Shown: positions 30,601 to 43,300 of the stretch, piece after piece | Position numbering within the stretch: position 1 is the first letter of the stretch | How the letters are laid out: each line of letters opens with the position of its first letter | NCBI RefSeq assembly: GCF_027595985.1 | Contig: NC_073304.1 | Span: 216,224,500 to 216,288,499 of the forward strand | Source of the DNA: Sorex araneus | Lineage: Eukaryota > Chordata > Mammalia > Eulipotyphla > Soricidae | DNA length: 64,000 bases | Reading direction: 5' to 3' | Notes under the pieces: generated by a model | What the model was told of the DNA's origin: nothing | Databases searched by the model: none | The model's input: the letters and a program-made list of their open reading frames with translations, nothing else | Position numbers and translations under genes: made by a program

Positions 30601-33600
30601 TCCCCGGCATCCCATATAGTACCACTAGGAGTCATCCCTGAGCACAGAGCCAGGAATATGCTCTGAGCACCACCGGGTGTGGCCAAAAGATAAAAGTCAA
30701 ACAAGGATGCAGAGTGACAGTACACTGGGTCGGGCTCTTGCCTTGCACGCAGCCAACTTGGATTCAACCTCCAGCACTCCATTTGGTTCCTTGAGCCCTG
30801 CCAGGAGTGATCCCTGAGCGCAGAGCCAGGAGTAAAGCCCTGAGCACCACTAAGTGTGCCCCAAAAGCCAGAAGGAAAAAAAAAAAACACCTCAAGCAGG
30901 GAAGGAGAGATGCTCCATGGACTTTGCATGCAGGGGGCCTCCAGGTTTCGGCTCTGAGCATGCCCGGTGTGGCCCCCCAAAACTAAAGCAACAAGAAACT
31001 CCCAATTCAAGTCTCTGCAGGCAGAGGTGTGGGAGCCCTCCCCGCTATTTTACAGGGGGCAAGCAGGAACTGGCCGGGAACCCTACAGTCCACCCTCCTG
31101 GCCACCTGCCCCAGCCTGGAGGGGAGAGGGAGCAGGGGGCACCCCAGTTGCCCACCTCCAGCTCAGCGATGATGCGGTCCTCGTCATCCTCGTCCTTGAT
31201 GGCCGAGGCCATGATGGGTGGCGTGGAGGCGGGGCGGGCAACCTCCGACACGGCTCGACGCAGCTTCACCTGCGGCTTCTGCACCTCCAGCTCCTCCGAT
31301 TCGGCCTTCTGCAAGGCACCGGGCCCGTCACCGCCAGCGCCCGCTCCCCTGCTCGGCCACCCACCTCCCCTCGACTCATCTGCCACTTCCCAAGTCCCCG
31401 GCCGGCCGTCAGTGTCCCTGGGCGGGGGCGCTACCTTGATGAACGTCGAGTCCTTCTTGCTGGTGACCACCACCTCGCCGGTGCGCGTGGTCGTCAGTCC
31501 GTGGGAGGAGGGAAAGCTCCGGCGGGGCGGGGGCGGCGGGGGGGACTTGGAGGGCTTCTCCGTGCGGTATCGGGGTACTGTGAGCTCGTCTGCGGGCAGC
31601 CGAGGGGCGGAGTCAGTGGGCACCTGGGCCTGGGGAGAAACCCCCGCTCCTCTTCTGGGAAGGGACATGGCTCCGGGGAAGGGCCTTCTCTGGGCACCTC
31701 AGCCACAGGCTCCCTCGGCTGCCGGGAGCGAGTGAGAGATGCAGGAGCTCGTGGAATCCACAATTCAACAACCCCCCAGTGTGGAACCCCCAAGCTTCTC
31801 TGTTTCTTCTCTAATGTCCTGGCTACCTGTCCCCTCGCCCTGCCTGGCACAGACCTTTTTTTTTTTCTTTTTTGGGTCACACCTGGCAATGCTCAGGGGT
31901 CACTCCTGGCTCATGCACTCAGGAATTACTCCTGGCGGTGCTCAGGGGACCCTATGGGATGCTGGGAATCGAACCCGGGTCGGCCGCGTGCAAGGCAAAT
32001 GCCCTACCCGCTGTGCTATCGCTCCAGCCCCTGGCACAGACCTTCTACTGCATCCTGTTTTACTTTTTTGGTTTGGGGGCCACTCCCGGCTGTTCTCGGG
32101 GCTGACTCCTGGCTCGGTGCTCAGGGGTCACTCCTGGTGGAGCTCAGGGGACCAAAGAGGGATCAAACCTGGGTTGGCCATGTGCAAGGCAAGCGCCCTC
32201 CCCACACTGCGGGGTCCTCCTTTCTGCTTCTCCCCCTTGTTCCCGGATGACCCTGCCCACCACCCTCTCCCTGCCCAACTTTCCAAAGCCACCTGCAGGA
32301 AGGTCAGCTGAGACTCCTCGATCTCTGACCCCCCCACATGGCTCCCCATCACCCCAGACACACCACAGCCCCCGGCCCTACGCCTGCCACTCCCACCCAT
32401 CTTCCGGCCTTGGCTCAGCTGGACACATTACCCTGGGGTCCTGCTTGGCAGTACCCCACAGGCGGCCTGCCCCCACCAACTCCCTAGACACTGGATCACG
32501 CCCTCCCTGCAAGCCTGGGAAACACCTGCTCAGCCCCAAGACTCCACTAGAAAGTTCTTCCTCTAGGAAGACCCTGCTCTGCAGAGACCCTGAGGGCCTC
32601 CCACCCCCCGCACCTACTGCCACACTACTCTTATTCTAGTTTGGGTTTACACATGAAGCAAATGTATATTTAAGACATTAAGCCTTAGCCTTAGTGTCCC
32701 CATCTGTAAAATGGGAATAATGACCGCATCTACCTCCTAGGGCCGGTATGAAACTAAAGGGACGGATCCCTGGGAAGTACGTGACATTGGTGTCACAGGG
32801 CAAGTGCCTGAGAAATGGAAACACATGTCACGCTCCACTCCATCACCCAGACCCCTGCCTGGGAAGCAGTGCTTGCCCCCTACCCCACCCGGCCCCACCA
32901 TGCAGGCCTGCCGGCCACAGCGGTGGGCAGGGGAGAAGCGGGGGAGCAGCTGTAGCCCATCCTCCTGGGAGAGGTCCCAGTGCCCTGGGCACAGGCCGAC
33001 CCTCCCCAGCGCCCTCTTCCTGAGAGTGGGGTCGGGCTCCCCTCCACCATCTCCTACCTGAGCCCCTCCTCCCGCTGGGCTCAGTTCGGGGCGCTGCTTT
33101 CTGGCCATGGGCGACCTTGGGGGGCTTGTGGTCCGGGGTGGGGGCCACTCCCGGGTGGGCCTTGCTAGCACAGTCCAGGTCAGGGATGGCCTTCAGCAGC
33201 TCGGCCTGCGTCTCCTCCAGCAAGCGGTTGATGTCCTTGGCGCTGTACTGGCTCAGGGCCGCTCGCTTCTCCTCCCAGTCGCGCTCAGCAGCCTGCAGGG
33301 GAGGGACGGGGGGAGGGGGGCTCAGGCCAAGGCTGCCCCCTTCGGTTGGGTTCTGGCCTCCCTCCGGTATCTCCCTGAGTGTCCCCGGAACTCTAGAAGG
33401 CCACCTCCGCTATCTACTGCATCCCAGGTCCACCTGTGCCTGGCTCTGGACATTCTTGGATTCTTAGATTCTTAGATTCTTAGATTGGGGACCGTGTGGT
33501 GCTGGGGACGGAGCCTGGGGCTCCCGCATGCAGAGCTGGCGTGCCAGGCCTCTGCACATGCTCAGCTCAAGCCTGAGATGGTCTGTTCTGTCCCAGCAGC

Positions 33601-36600
33601 CGCCGGCACAGCTTTAGAATATGCTTATCCTGGGCTGCAATGGAGCCCAGAGAACTTGTCTATCTGACTGAGTGAGGCTCTGGGCTCTGATCCCAGCACC
33701 CAAAAGGAGAAAAAAGAATTGGCTTTGTCATCTAACAGACCCTTTGTCACCTTTAATAAGTTCCCAGACTTCCTGGGGATAAAGACCACCCCGCCCCCAC
33801 ACTAAAGGGCCAGGTGCCTTGGGTGTTGGTGGCAGCGGGAGTGTGGGTCCCCCCCCCCCCCCCCGCAATCAGCACCTCCACAGACACTGCCTTGTCCACG
33901 CTTCTCTTGCCAGGAGCATCGAGGCCTTTGCTGGGGTTGCTTCCCTTGGGGAGAACCGGGGGTCCCTCGGTCGGCCCGCTCAGTTCATGGAGGTGCACTG
34001 GGGGGCTGGGCGGAGGCATCTCAAAGTCCAAGCTCTTGCCGAAGTCGGTCTCGGCCGCCACCTTCTTGGGGGACTGACTCAGGAGGTTGTTGGGGGGCGG
34101 CCACACTCCCTCATCCACTTGCCTGTGTGGGGGAGGGTTAGGACAGCTGTGAGGCCGGCGGGGCTTGGGGGGGACCCCGAGGGATCTGGCGGGGGGGGGG
34201 ACAGCGACACCCAGGGGAGGCATGAGAACCGCAGCTAAAGGGGCCTGGGTCAGGGTGGAGGGCCGGGGCCGGGGAATCAGGGCCAGGCGTGAGGCCCGGC
34301 TGCAGCCCGGTGCGGGGAGGGAAGGACCTGCGGATCTGGGCCAGCGTGTCCGTGACCCCGCGGCAGCGCTTGAGCAGCCCGTCCAGGCGCTGTGGCTCCT
34401 CCTTCAGGAACTTCACAGCCTCCACCTCCACACGCAGCACCACCCGCATCTTGCTCTGCAGGCCCGGGAAGTGAGCTGCGGCACACAGAGAGGACAGCAC
34501 TGGACAGGGGGCAGCACTCGGGCCCCCGAGGCCGTGAGTGGGGGTTTGGGGGCAACCGGGAGCGCCCTCAGCCCGGCGCTAGGCTCACCCTTGAGCTCGG
34601 TCAGCGTCTCGCCGAGCTGCTTCAGCACCAGCGCCTTCTCCTCCAGCTCGGGCCCGGGCACCAGCCGGTGGTTGTGGGACACGTCCCGCTGGATCTTTTC
34701 CACCGACTTCTCCAGGTCACTGCAGCCACAGAGAGACCCACTCAGCCCCTCTGGCCCCAGCCCAGCCCCCTGCCATTGGGCAGCTGGAAAGAAATCAGAC
34801 CCGCAGTCAGAGCAGAATGAAAAGCCCGCAACCAGAGAGAGAGAGATTACAGTGGGCACTGCGCTTGCCTTGCTCGTGGCCAACCATGTGGACGTGGTCA
34901 GCCCGAGTTCAACACACCATATGGTTCCCTAAACACCGCCAGGAGTGAGCCTTGAGCACAGAGTCAGGAGTAAGCCCTGAGCACCACCAGGTGTGAGCCA
35001 AAACAAAAACAAAAAAAGACAAAAAAAAATAGAAGAATGAAAAACCTCTTACTCGGCCACATGTCCAAGTGAGAGCAGAAGCACAGGAACTGTGGGGCAG
35101 ATTCAAAAGGGCTCTGGACCCTGTGAAGGCCCCCACAAAGATCGGTGCTTCAGCAGGAAGCTCCCTCCCTGTAACCCGCGCCATCAGACTGGCATTCCAC
35201 CAGGGGAGCAACAGAGAACTGGAGGAGAATGGAAGGCCAGGCGGGGCATCTCTTCTCTTGCCAGGTGGCACGGCCACACCCTTCCAATGATGCTCAGTCT
35301 CTTTCCTTGACAACAAAAGTACATAATACAGATCCTGCCAGATCCCAGAGCTCACCTCCCCCGGAGTGATAATACAGCAGACAGAGCACTTGCTTGCATG
35401 CAGACGACCAAGGTTCCATCCCCAGCACCACATATGGTCCCCTGAGCTCTTCCAGGAGTGAACCCTGAGCTCAGAGCCAGGAGTAAGCCCTGAGCACTGC
35501 TGGGTGTGACCCCACCACCTCAACCAAAAAGGGAAAGAAAAAAAAAAAAGAGCGCTTGAAATGTTCAACTAGTTTAAGTTGAGCATGTTGAGCATTTAAA
35601 AGCCCACCTTTCTAAAATGCACATCACAAGAAGTCACCAGTACCTGTGTGGGACCTGGGATGGCTTCTGCATTCTCAGGCCAAAATCTTAAGTCTTCCCT
35701 GCAGCCAGGGAGGACATGAGGGCAAGGAGCTGCACAGCAGCAAGGCTCAGGACAGCTGCAAATCCCAGTCCCAGCTCTGCTGTCCCAAAAGGGAGATCTA
35801 CTCTTTCTGGGACTCAACCTCTTATTTCCCAGATCATTTCCCAGAGTCCCACCCTCCTGCGGTCACTGTGAGGATTACACGGGCCACTGCAGGGGCCAGA
35901 GAGAGAGAGAGAGCACTCAATGGGCTGGTGCACATGTTTTGCACACAAGAAACCCCAGGCAGCATGTTCCCCCAACAGTGAGCTCCTGGGCATCATCGGG
36001 GGTGGCTCAAAATCCAAACCAGGGCAGCTGGAGAGAGAATACAGGGGTTAAGGCATCGGGAGTGATCCCTGAGCACAGAGCCAGGAGTGAGTTCTGAGCA
36101 CAGCTAGGCGTGACCCAAAAACGTCAACAACAAACTAGATAAATTGACCAGAGGCTAAGGCGCCTTGCCTTGCATGCGGCCTGCCCTGGTTCAAACCTGG
36201 ACACCACATATGGTCCCTAGAACGTTGCCAAAGGACTGGACACCGGTCAAGTCCCTCCCCCAAAGGACTGGACACCCGTCAAGGGTTCATGAAGATGAGA
36301 AAGCAAGAGACAAGAGGGATGATTTTTAAAATTTATTTTGGTTTGGGGGCCACACCTGACAGTACTGAGTGTTTACTCCTGGCTGTGCTCAAGGGACCAT
36401 ATATGCTAACAGAGATCGAACTGGGTAAGGCAAGCACCGTAAACTGTACTATCTCTCTGGCCCCAGATGCTCTTGTTTTAGTCTCCCTGTGCTTCCGTTT
36501 AGCATCCTCCAGAGCTTCTGAGGTCTGTGTTTCTCACTCGGGACAATCACAATGCCACTTCCACAGCCAAGGAGACTCCATTTATCTGCACAAACATGCA

Positions 36601-37221
36601 CATACACGACTGTTCCTCATCTCTCTGACTCTCTCAAGGGGAGCCTCTCCCCCCCCAACACTCAGGAGTGGAGGTCTGCTTGCCTGTCCCCAGAGCCCCT
36701 ACCGCTCCTGTGAGCTGACTGGGTACCCCCAGGGCCACCAGCCACAGAGACCATCCATACCTTCCAGATTCATCTCTGTCTGAAGCAGAGAAGTCTGAGA
36801 AATAGCTGCAGCATGAATGACAGGCAGGGCTGCTGCCCAGGTAGGTCACCCCAGTTCTGTAGCCGAGTCACCGGCTCCGCTCACCCACATTCCCGACAAA
36901 GCCCATCTGGTGCATTTCAGCCCCACGATCCAGGTGGGAACAAGTTCTGAGTCTCAGTGCTAGCAGCCAACAGACTGGCTTTCACCCAGAGCTCTGTGTC
37001 ATCAACCATCTCCGCCTGCCTCATACATCTCCATCCAACTGGCAGATGAAAAGAGGGACCATGTGGAGCTGAGGACAAAGTCCTGTGACTCAGCGCTTCT
37101 GGCTGAAGAACCAGCTCATGCTCGGCGCCTACCCGGGTCAGGCCTTCACTTCACGTTCATTCCTTATTTAATCCTCACCACAAAGCTCCCGAGTGGGAAC
37201 CTTGATCACCCCTGGCTCGCG

Positions 37222-37320
<99 letters not shown>

Positions 37321-40300
37321 GTACTCACACACCAGACTACATTTCCCAGCCTCCTTTGCACTTCCAAGGGACCATGCCATTAGGACAAAGCCAAAGACAT
37401 ATGTGTTAAAGGACAGGCTCTGCTCCTGTGAAACGCTCCCACAGAAGCTCTTCCATGTCCTTTCCCCCTTCCCGGTTGGCTGAAGGGCAATGGCCCTCTG
37501 GGTGATCCGGGGAGGCACATCCTCAAATTCAGCATGGCAAGTCTTTCATCAGCCTGGGCTGCTGGATTCCACCCACCCGACACTCAGGAGCAAGAAAGAG
37601 ACACCTGTTACTTTCAAACGAGGGCATCGCATGCTCCCAACATTAATACAAGGGGTTTGGCATTGAGAAACCAAGCACATGGGGCCGGGAGCAGAGCACA
37701 GAGGACGAGCATTTGCCGGGCATGTATGAGGACCTGGGTTTGATTCTCAGCACTGCAAACACAAAGCAAAACCTACTCCAAGCAGTGCCCAGTGTAGCCC
37801 TGGAGGCTCCAGCACCCTGTACCTGAGCAACATCCCCAGAAACCAGCACTGGGTGCTCTGGTTATTAGGTCAGCCAGATATCACTAGGAATGGCCCCTAG
37901 CCACTGAGCACTGCTCGGGAGGTCCCCAAAGTAAGACAAAAATTGAAAAACACAGAGCTGGGAACTGGAGTGATAGTACAGCAGATAGGATGCTTGCCTT
38001 GCAGGTGGCCCACTTGGGTTTGATCCCTGGCGCCCCATATATGGTCCCCTAACTATTGTGTGTTTTTTTTTTTTTTTTTGGTTTTTGGGTCACACCCAGC
38101 GATGCACAGGGGTTACTCCTGGCTCTTCACTCAGGAATTACCCCTGGCGGTGCTCAGGGGACCATATGGGATGCTGGGATTAGAACCCGGGTTGGCCGCG
38201 TGCAAGGCAAATGCCCTACCCGCTGTGCTATCGCGCCAGCCCTCCCCTAACTATTGTGAGGAGTGATCCCCAAGCACAGAACCAAGAGTAAACCCCGAGC
38301 ACCACGGAATGTGGCCTCAAATCTAAAGAATAATAACAAAAAAAAAAAGAAAGAAAAATAAAGGCACACGCCTTGCTTGTAGATGACCCCGATCCAACCC
38401 TGAGCAGGCAGCATCTTCGATCTCCCCAAACCCCACCAGGTATGGCCATGAGCCCAGAGCCAGATGTCAGCTCTGAAGACCTCAGGGATGCCCAGTGTAG
38501 CTCAAAAACCAAAAGCTAAATTAAATTTTTTTAAATGGAGTTAGTTGTCACAGGCCACACAGGGCCCTCTTCTGAATTAGCTCTGTTCTGCTGTGGCTCA
38601 TGTCCATCCAGGACTAATGTCCCTCATGCCCACCTGCGACAGAGCTGGGGGCAAAATGACCCTCCTCTGCTGTCGTGACCCCCGACCTACTCAGGATGGG
38701 CCAGTCCAAAACACCTGTGTGTGTGTGGGGGGGGGGTGGTGGAGAAAGACTCCCATTTAAAGGGGACCCAGACATGCCTGCGGGACGGAATAGCACATAA
38801 CCCACAGGTGGGAAGAATGAAGATCCCCTTCGATTCAATCAGCACCTCCATTTTCTAATCATCCACTCTACCCAAGTTGGGGGGGCCCCCTCCATCAGAG
38901 CTGCTCTGTAAAGGAGTCCAACTGACTAGATCTAGTTGCATACCTGCGTGTTAGGTTTGGTACTGTAAGTGCCGGGGAGGACCGGTGCTGCTGGGAATGG
39001 AACCCAGCACTCCCACGTACCCGACAAAGCCCAAGGTTGGGGGAGGGAAGCCTGCAGAGGTCTCGGTCAGAAAAACTTCCCAAGGGCAATGTCTAGACAG
39101 CTCAAGGACAGACAAGCTAGCCAGATGGATAGAATGATAGAGGGAAGCATCAAATCAGCCTCAACTTGTAGTAAGACGTGGGGCAGGAGGAAGGGGCTAC
39201 GGTGAGAGCGGAGGAGGGATGGGCCTGCTGGTCTACCTCAAGCCGGGCCGGAGGGATGTCATGGTTTGTGTGTGGTCCAGCCCACGGCCCATCTGTAGAG
39301 AGGCAGGAGGCCCTTCAGAGAGGATGGGGAATCCGTCCAAAGCGACTATTTCAGCCCCCAAGTTCTCTCAAACAGATCATCAGTCTGAGCAATGGGTTTC
39401 ATAACAGGATGAGATGGGGGGGAGTCTGTATGTTCTTGGAGAACTGAGACCCCCCAGCAGCCGGGAACCAGACACGCAGAGGACATGAAGCCCTCCTTTC
39501 ATCTCCCCTGCCGCTATGTTTTACAGATTTCCTTTCATTTTCCTTTCATGGGTCTCAATAAAGTCCCTTTGAAAACTGCAGCCCCGCTCTTCTGTGCCGA
39601 GTGAAAAGGGGCCAGGAGAGGACACAGAGCTGGAGTAAGTGCTATTCTCCGGGCGAGCAGGGACAGAAGCTGCCAGTCTACTTGGAGAAACGACTGGAGC
39701 TGACCACTAAGCTCTCACACCTGGTTCCATGGAGAGACCCCCCCTTACTACATCCCAGCCAGCCCACAAGAGGTGGGGGGCCGGGGCTGGAGCAATAGCA
39801 CAGCGGGTAGGGCGTTTGCCTTGCATGCGGCCGACCCGGGTTCAATTCCCAGCATCCCAGATGGTCTCCTGAGCACCGCCAGGGGTAATTCCTGAGTGCA
39901 GAGCCAGGAGTAACCTCTGTGTGTTACCGGGTGTGATCCAAAAAGCAAAAAAAAAAAAAAGAGGTGGGGGGCGGCCTTTGTCTGTGCCTCCCTCTCAGCC
40001 ACCTGTGGCTGTGGGCCCGAGGCTGACGAGCGGGGCTTTCCCAGGGCGCCCCTGGTAAGAGATGGGGCCTGGCGACGTGGTGGGGGCAAAGACAGACCAC
40101 AGCAGGGAGGGCGCTTGTCTTGCACGTGGCCAACCGAGGTTCAATCCTGACACCCCACTGAGCCCTGCCAGGAGGGACCCCTGAGTTCAGAGCCAGGCGT
40201 AAGCCCTGAGCACTGCCGGGGGTGGCTCCGAAACCAGGACACACAAACAAAAACAAAGACAACTTGGCGAGGACGCTGGGTCCCTCTGAGCAGACTCTTC

Positions 40301-43300
40301 TGGCTCCCCGAGTCATTGGCCAGTGGAACCCCAGCCCTCTCTGGAAGAAACTGCAAATATCTCAGAGCTGGTGCAGGAGCAGAGGAAGCACCGAGAAGGG
40401 CAGAAGGTTCTGGACAATGCAGCCTCCAGGAGTTGGAGCTGCAGCTCACTTCCCGGGGACCTTGGACACAGGCCCTCACATGCCAACAGTTCACGGGGAA
40501 AGCTGTGGGGGGCTGCGGGTGCTCACTCAGCGGATGGACAGCAAAAGGTAGTGTCCCTTCAGTGGTGCCAGACAATCGAATCTTGGCCAGACAGCCATTT
40601 GCTAAATTTGGATCAGAGGACTATCTCCTGTTAACCCTCCCGTGCCTAACAGAGTATTTTCTACTCCTCGCTCCTCCTGAAAAAATGCGTGGGGCCTATT
40701 ATTTCAAGCAAGAGGAAGGCTTGAGATCAGGTGTGGTGGCAACTGGCCAGTGGGCACCCAGCAGATGAGGCGGTCCCAGCACGTGCCATTCCAGAGCTCA
40801 TTTGCACAGGTCAGGATGAAAGGAGGCAGAGGACGGAGTGAAATCTGGAGGCCACAGGAAGCCAGCCAGGGGGGCCATTAGGCAGCAAGACCAGAGCAAA
40901 AGCAGGCGAAGAGCCAGGTGGGGAATTCAGGAAATCGTGCCAAAATGATAGTCAAAGGCTGGTGGGTCACAAAGAACTTTGGCTGAGAGAGGAAGTCAGG
41001 CTTCAAAATAGACCAGCGTCACCCGTGACTCAAAAGGAAGGGAGCTGCGCCCCGCAGTGAAGGCAGGTTGCGGGGCATCCCGGCCACGCACCCCGCCCCC
41101 CTCCCACCGGGACCCGCCTCACTTGAGCTGCTGAGTGATGAGCTCCTCGTCGTTGAGGTAGCGCAGCCGCTCCTCCTCCACCAGGGTGCGCTGTCGCTGC
41201 AGCGGGTCCTCCTGCCGCCGCGCCGCCTCCGACACGCGCATGCTCAGCTCCGCCTCCGTGCCCTTCAGCAGCGCGCGCAGCGACTCCTGGTTCTGGAGCT
41301 GCGGGGTGCAGAGGGACGCAGATGGGCCACCGGAGCCCGGGCGGGCGGGCGGGTTGGGATGGAGGAGCGCGGCAGGGCGAGGGCCGCCAGAAGCAGCGAA
41401 GGGTGGGATGGAGCGGGGCAGAACCTAGTTCTGGGACCAATGGAGACAGGACTAGGCACAGTGGGGGCCGAGGAGGGAGGCGGCCAAGCTGGACGGTGCC
41501 TGGCTGTGATCTGACTAGCAGCAGCAGTGCAGGGGTGAGGCTGTGGGGGTGCAGGAGGACAAGGAGGGCAGGATAGGCATCTTGGGGACAAGAAGTGGCC
41601 GGATATCAGGCCCTGAGGCTACAGGGCTGTGAGCCACCCACCAGCACTGAAGCGTTTCTGGGAGGCAGGTGCTGTGGGAGGGGGAGGGGAACTGACCGCT
41701 GCAGCCCAGTTCTAAGGCCGAGTTGGGGCAATTGGGGGGCGGGGAGGGCGAGATCTCACCCGTGGCCCAGATGGCAACTCCCTGCCCCCTCTCCAGCCTG
41801 TCTCTGCTCATTATTCTCACCTGTCTGGAGCGGGCACAGCTATGCCAGGCTCCTCACTGGTGGAACCATCTGCCAGGCGGGGCAGGACGGGAAGGCTCAG
41901 GAAAGGGGAAGCTGAGGGGTCAAAACGGAAGGCTTGTGCCCCAGGAATGGGGGCTGCAGGACAGGAAGGAGCGACACTGCTTTAAGGGATACTGGGGGGG
42001 GGGGCGGCTGGGGCTGCAGGAATAAGGAGGAGCATTCAGAGAAGGTGGGGGCGGGCTCATGAGAGGGGGTGCCCCGGGGGCTCAGTAAGGGAGCAGAGAC
42101 TCAGGAGTGCTCCACTTGAGGGAGAGGATTGAGAGGGACCCAGTGAGTGTCTGGGCTGGAGAGAGTGTGTGTGGGGGGGGCGGGACGGCTGGGGAGGGGC
42201 TGCTGGCTGGGGCAGTACCTGGAGCTTGCGCAGTTGCTGGAGCTGGCTGCGCAGGTCGCTGGTGCTGTTCTGCAGGCCACGCAGGTAGAGCTGCAGCTGC
42301 AAACGGCTGATGGGTGTGGGCTGCCCGGCAGAGGCACTGCCCGCTGAGGGCTGGGGTGGCCCCGACACTGGGGTGGCCCCGCTGCTCCGCCCACCTGAGC
42401 CGCAGGCTGAGGAGGAGGGAACACAAGGATGGGAGGGAGGGTCACCTGGTGAACCCAGGCAGGCAGGGGCAAAGGCAAGCTCCTGCCCCAGCACAGTGGT
42501 CAGTGAGGCCGCAGGCTCTGACTTCCTGCCCAGCCAAGGGGGGCATCGTTGGGAGGAGCAAAGAGCCAGGGTGAAGTGCAAGGCCCAGGGAACGACCCGC
42601 GTATCCTTGGGAGCCGGCCAGGGGAGCTAGGGTTGTATCGACCTCTTTACAGAGTCAGAACCTTGAGGCTCCATGGAGGGGGCCCCTGTCGGGGGCAGGG
42701 AAGGGACACTCACGTGCTGAGGGGGTGGCCGCTCCATTGGAGCCTTCAATCTTCTCACTGTGGCACAGGGAAGAGATGCCATCAGGGGGGCCAGCCTGAC
42801 CCCAGACTGTCAAAGCTGGGGTGACTTCAACATAACTTCAACATAACCTCCTCCCGCCCCTTGTTCTCAGACTAGAGTCCCAGGGAGGGCAAGGATCGCA
42901 CCCAGGGTCACGTGGGCAGAAATGGACGGAGTGAGGACCTGGGCTCCTGTTGTCCACATGCCCTCCCTGGGCCCACCGCAGCCCTGGGCAGGGGTGCATA
43001 ACGTTAGAGCCTCACCTGGGCGTCTCGGGCTCTGAGCCTCGTAGCAGGGCACTCTGCACCAGGCCTGTGAGGCTGGCAATCTGCTTCTCCATGGCCTCCA
43101 TGCGCTCCCTGGGGATGATGGGGGGTGCTGAGAGCACCTCAGGGGCATGGGGGTCCCTCCCCTCCATTATCCTCCCTCCGTTTCTTAGGAGTAGACTATA
43201 GAATGGAAGATGGCCTAGGGAGATAGCTCAATGGGCTAGGCGGACGCTTTCCATGCAGGAGGCCCAGGTACGACCCCCAGCTCCGCACCCAGTTGGGAGT

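Noticed and set aside
37063-37518. HTHTHT and CVCVCV peptides
   Set aside because: Translations of the CA/TG microsatellite.
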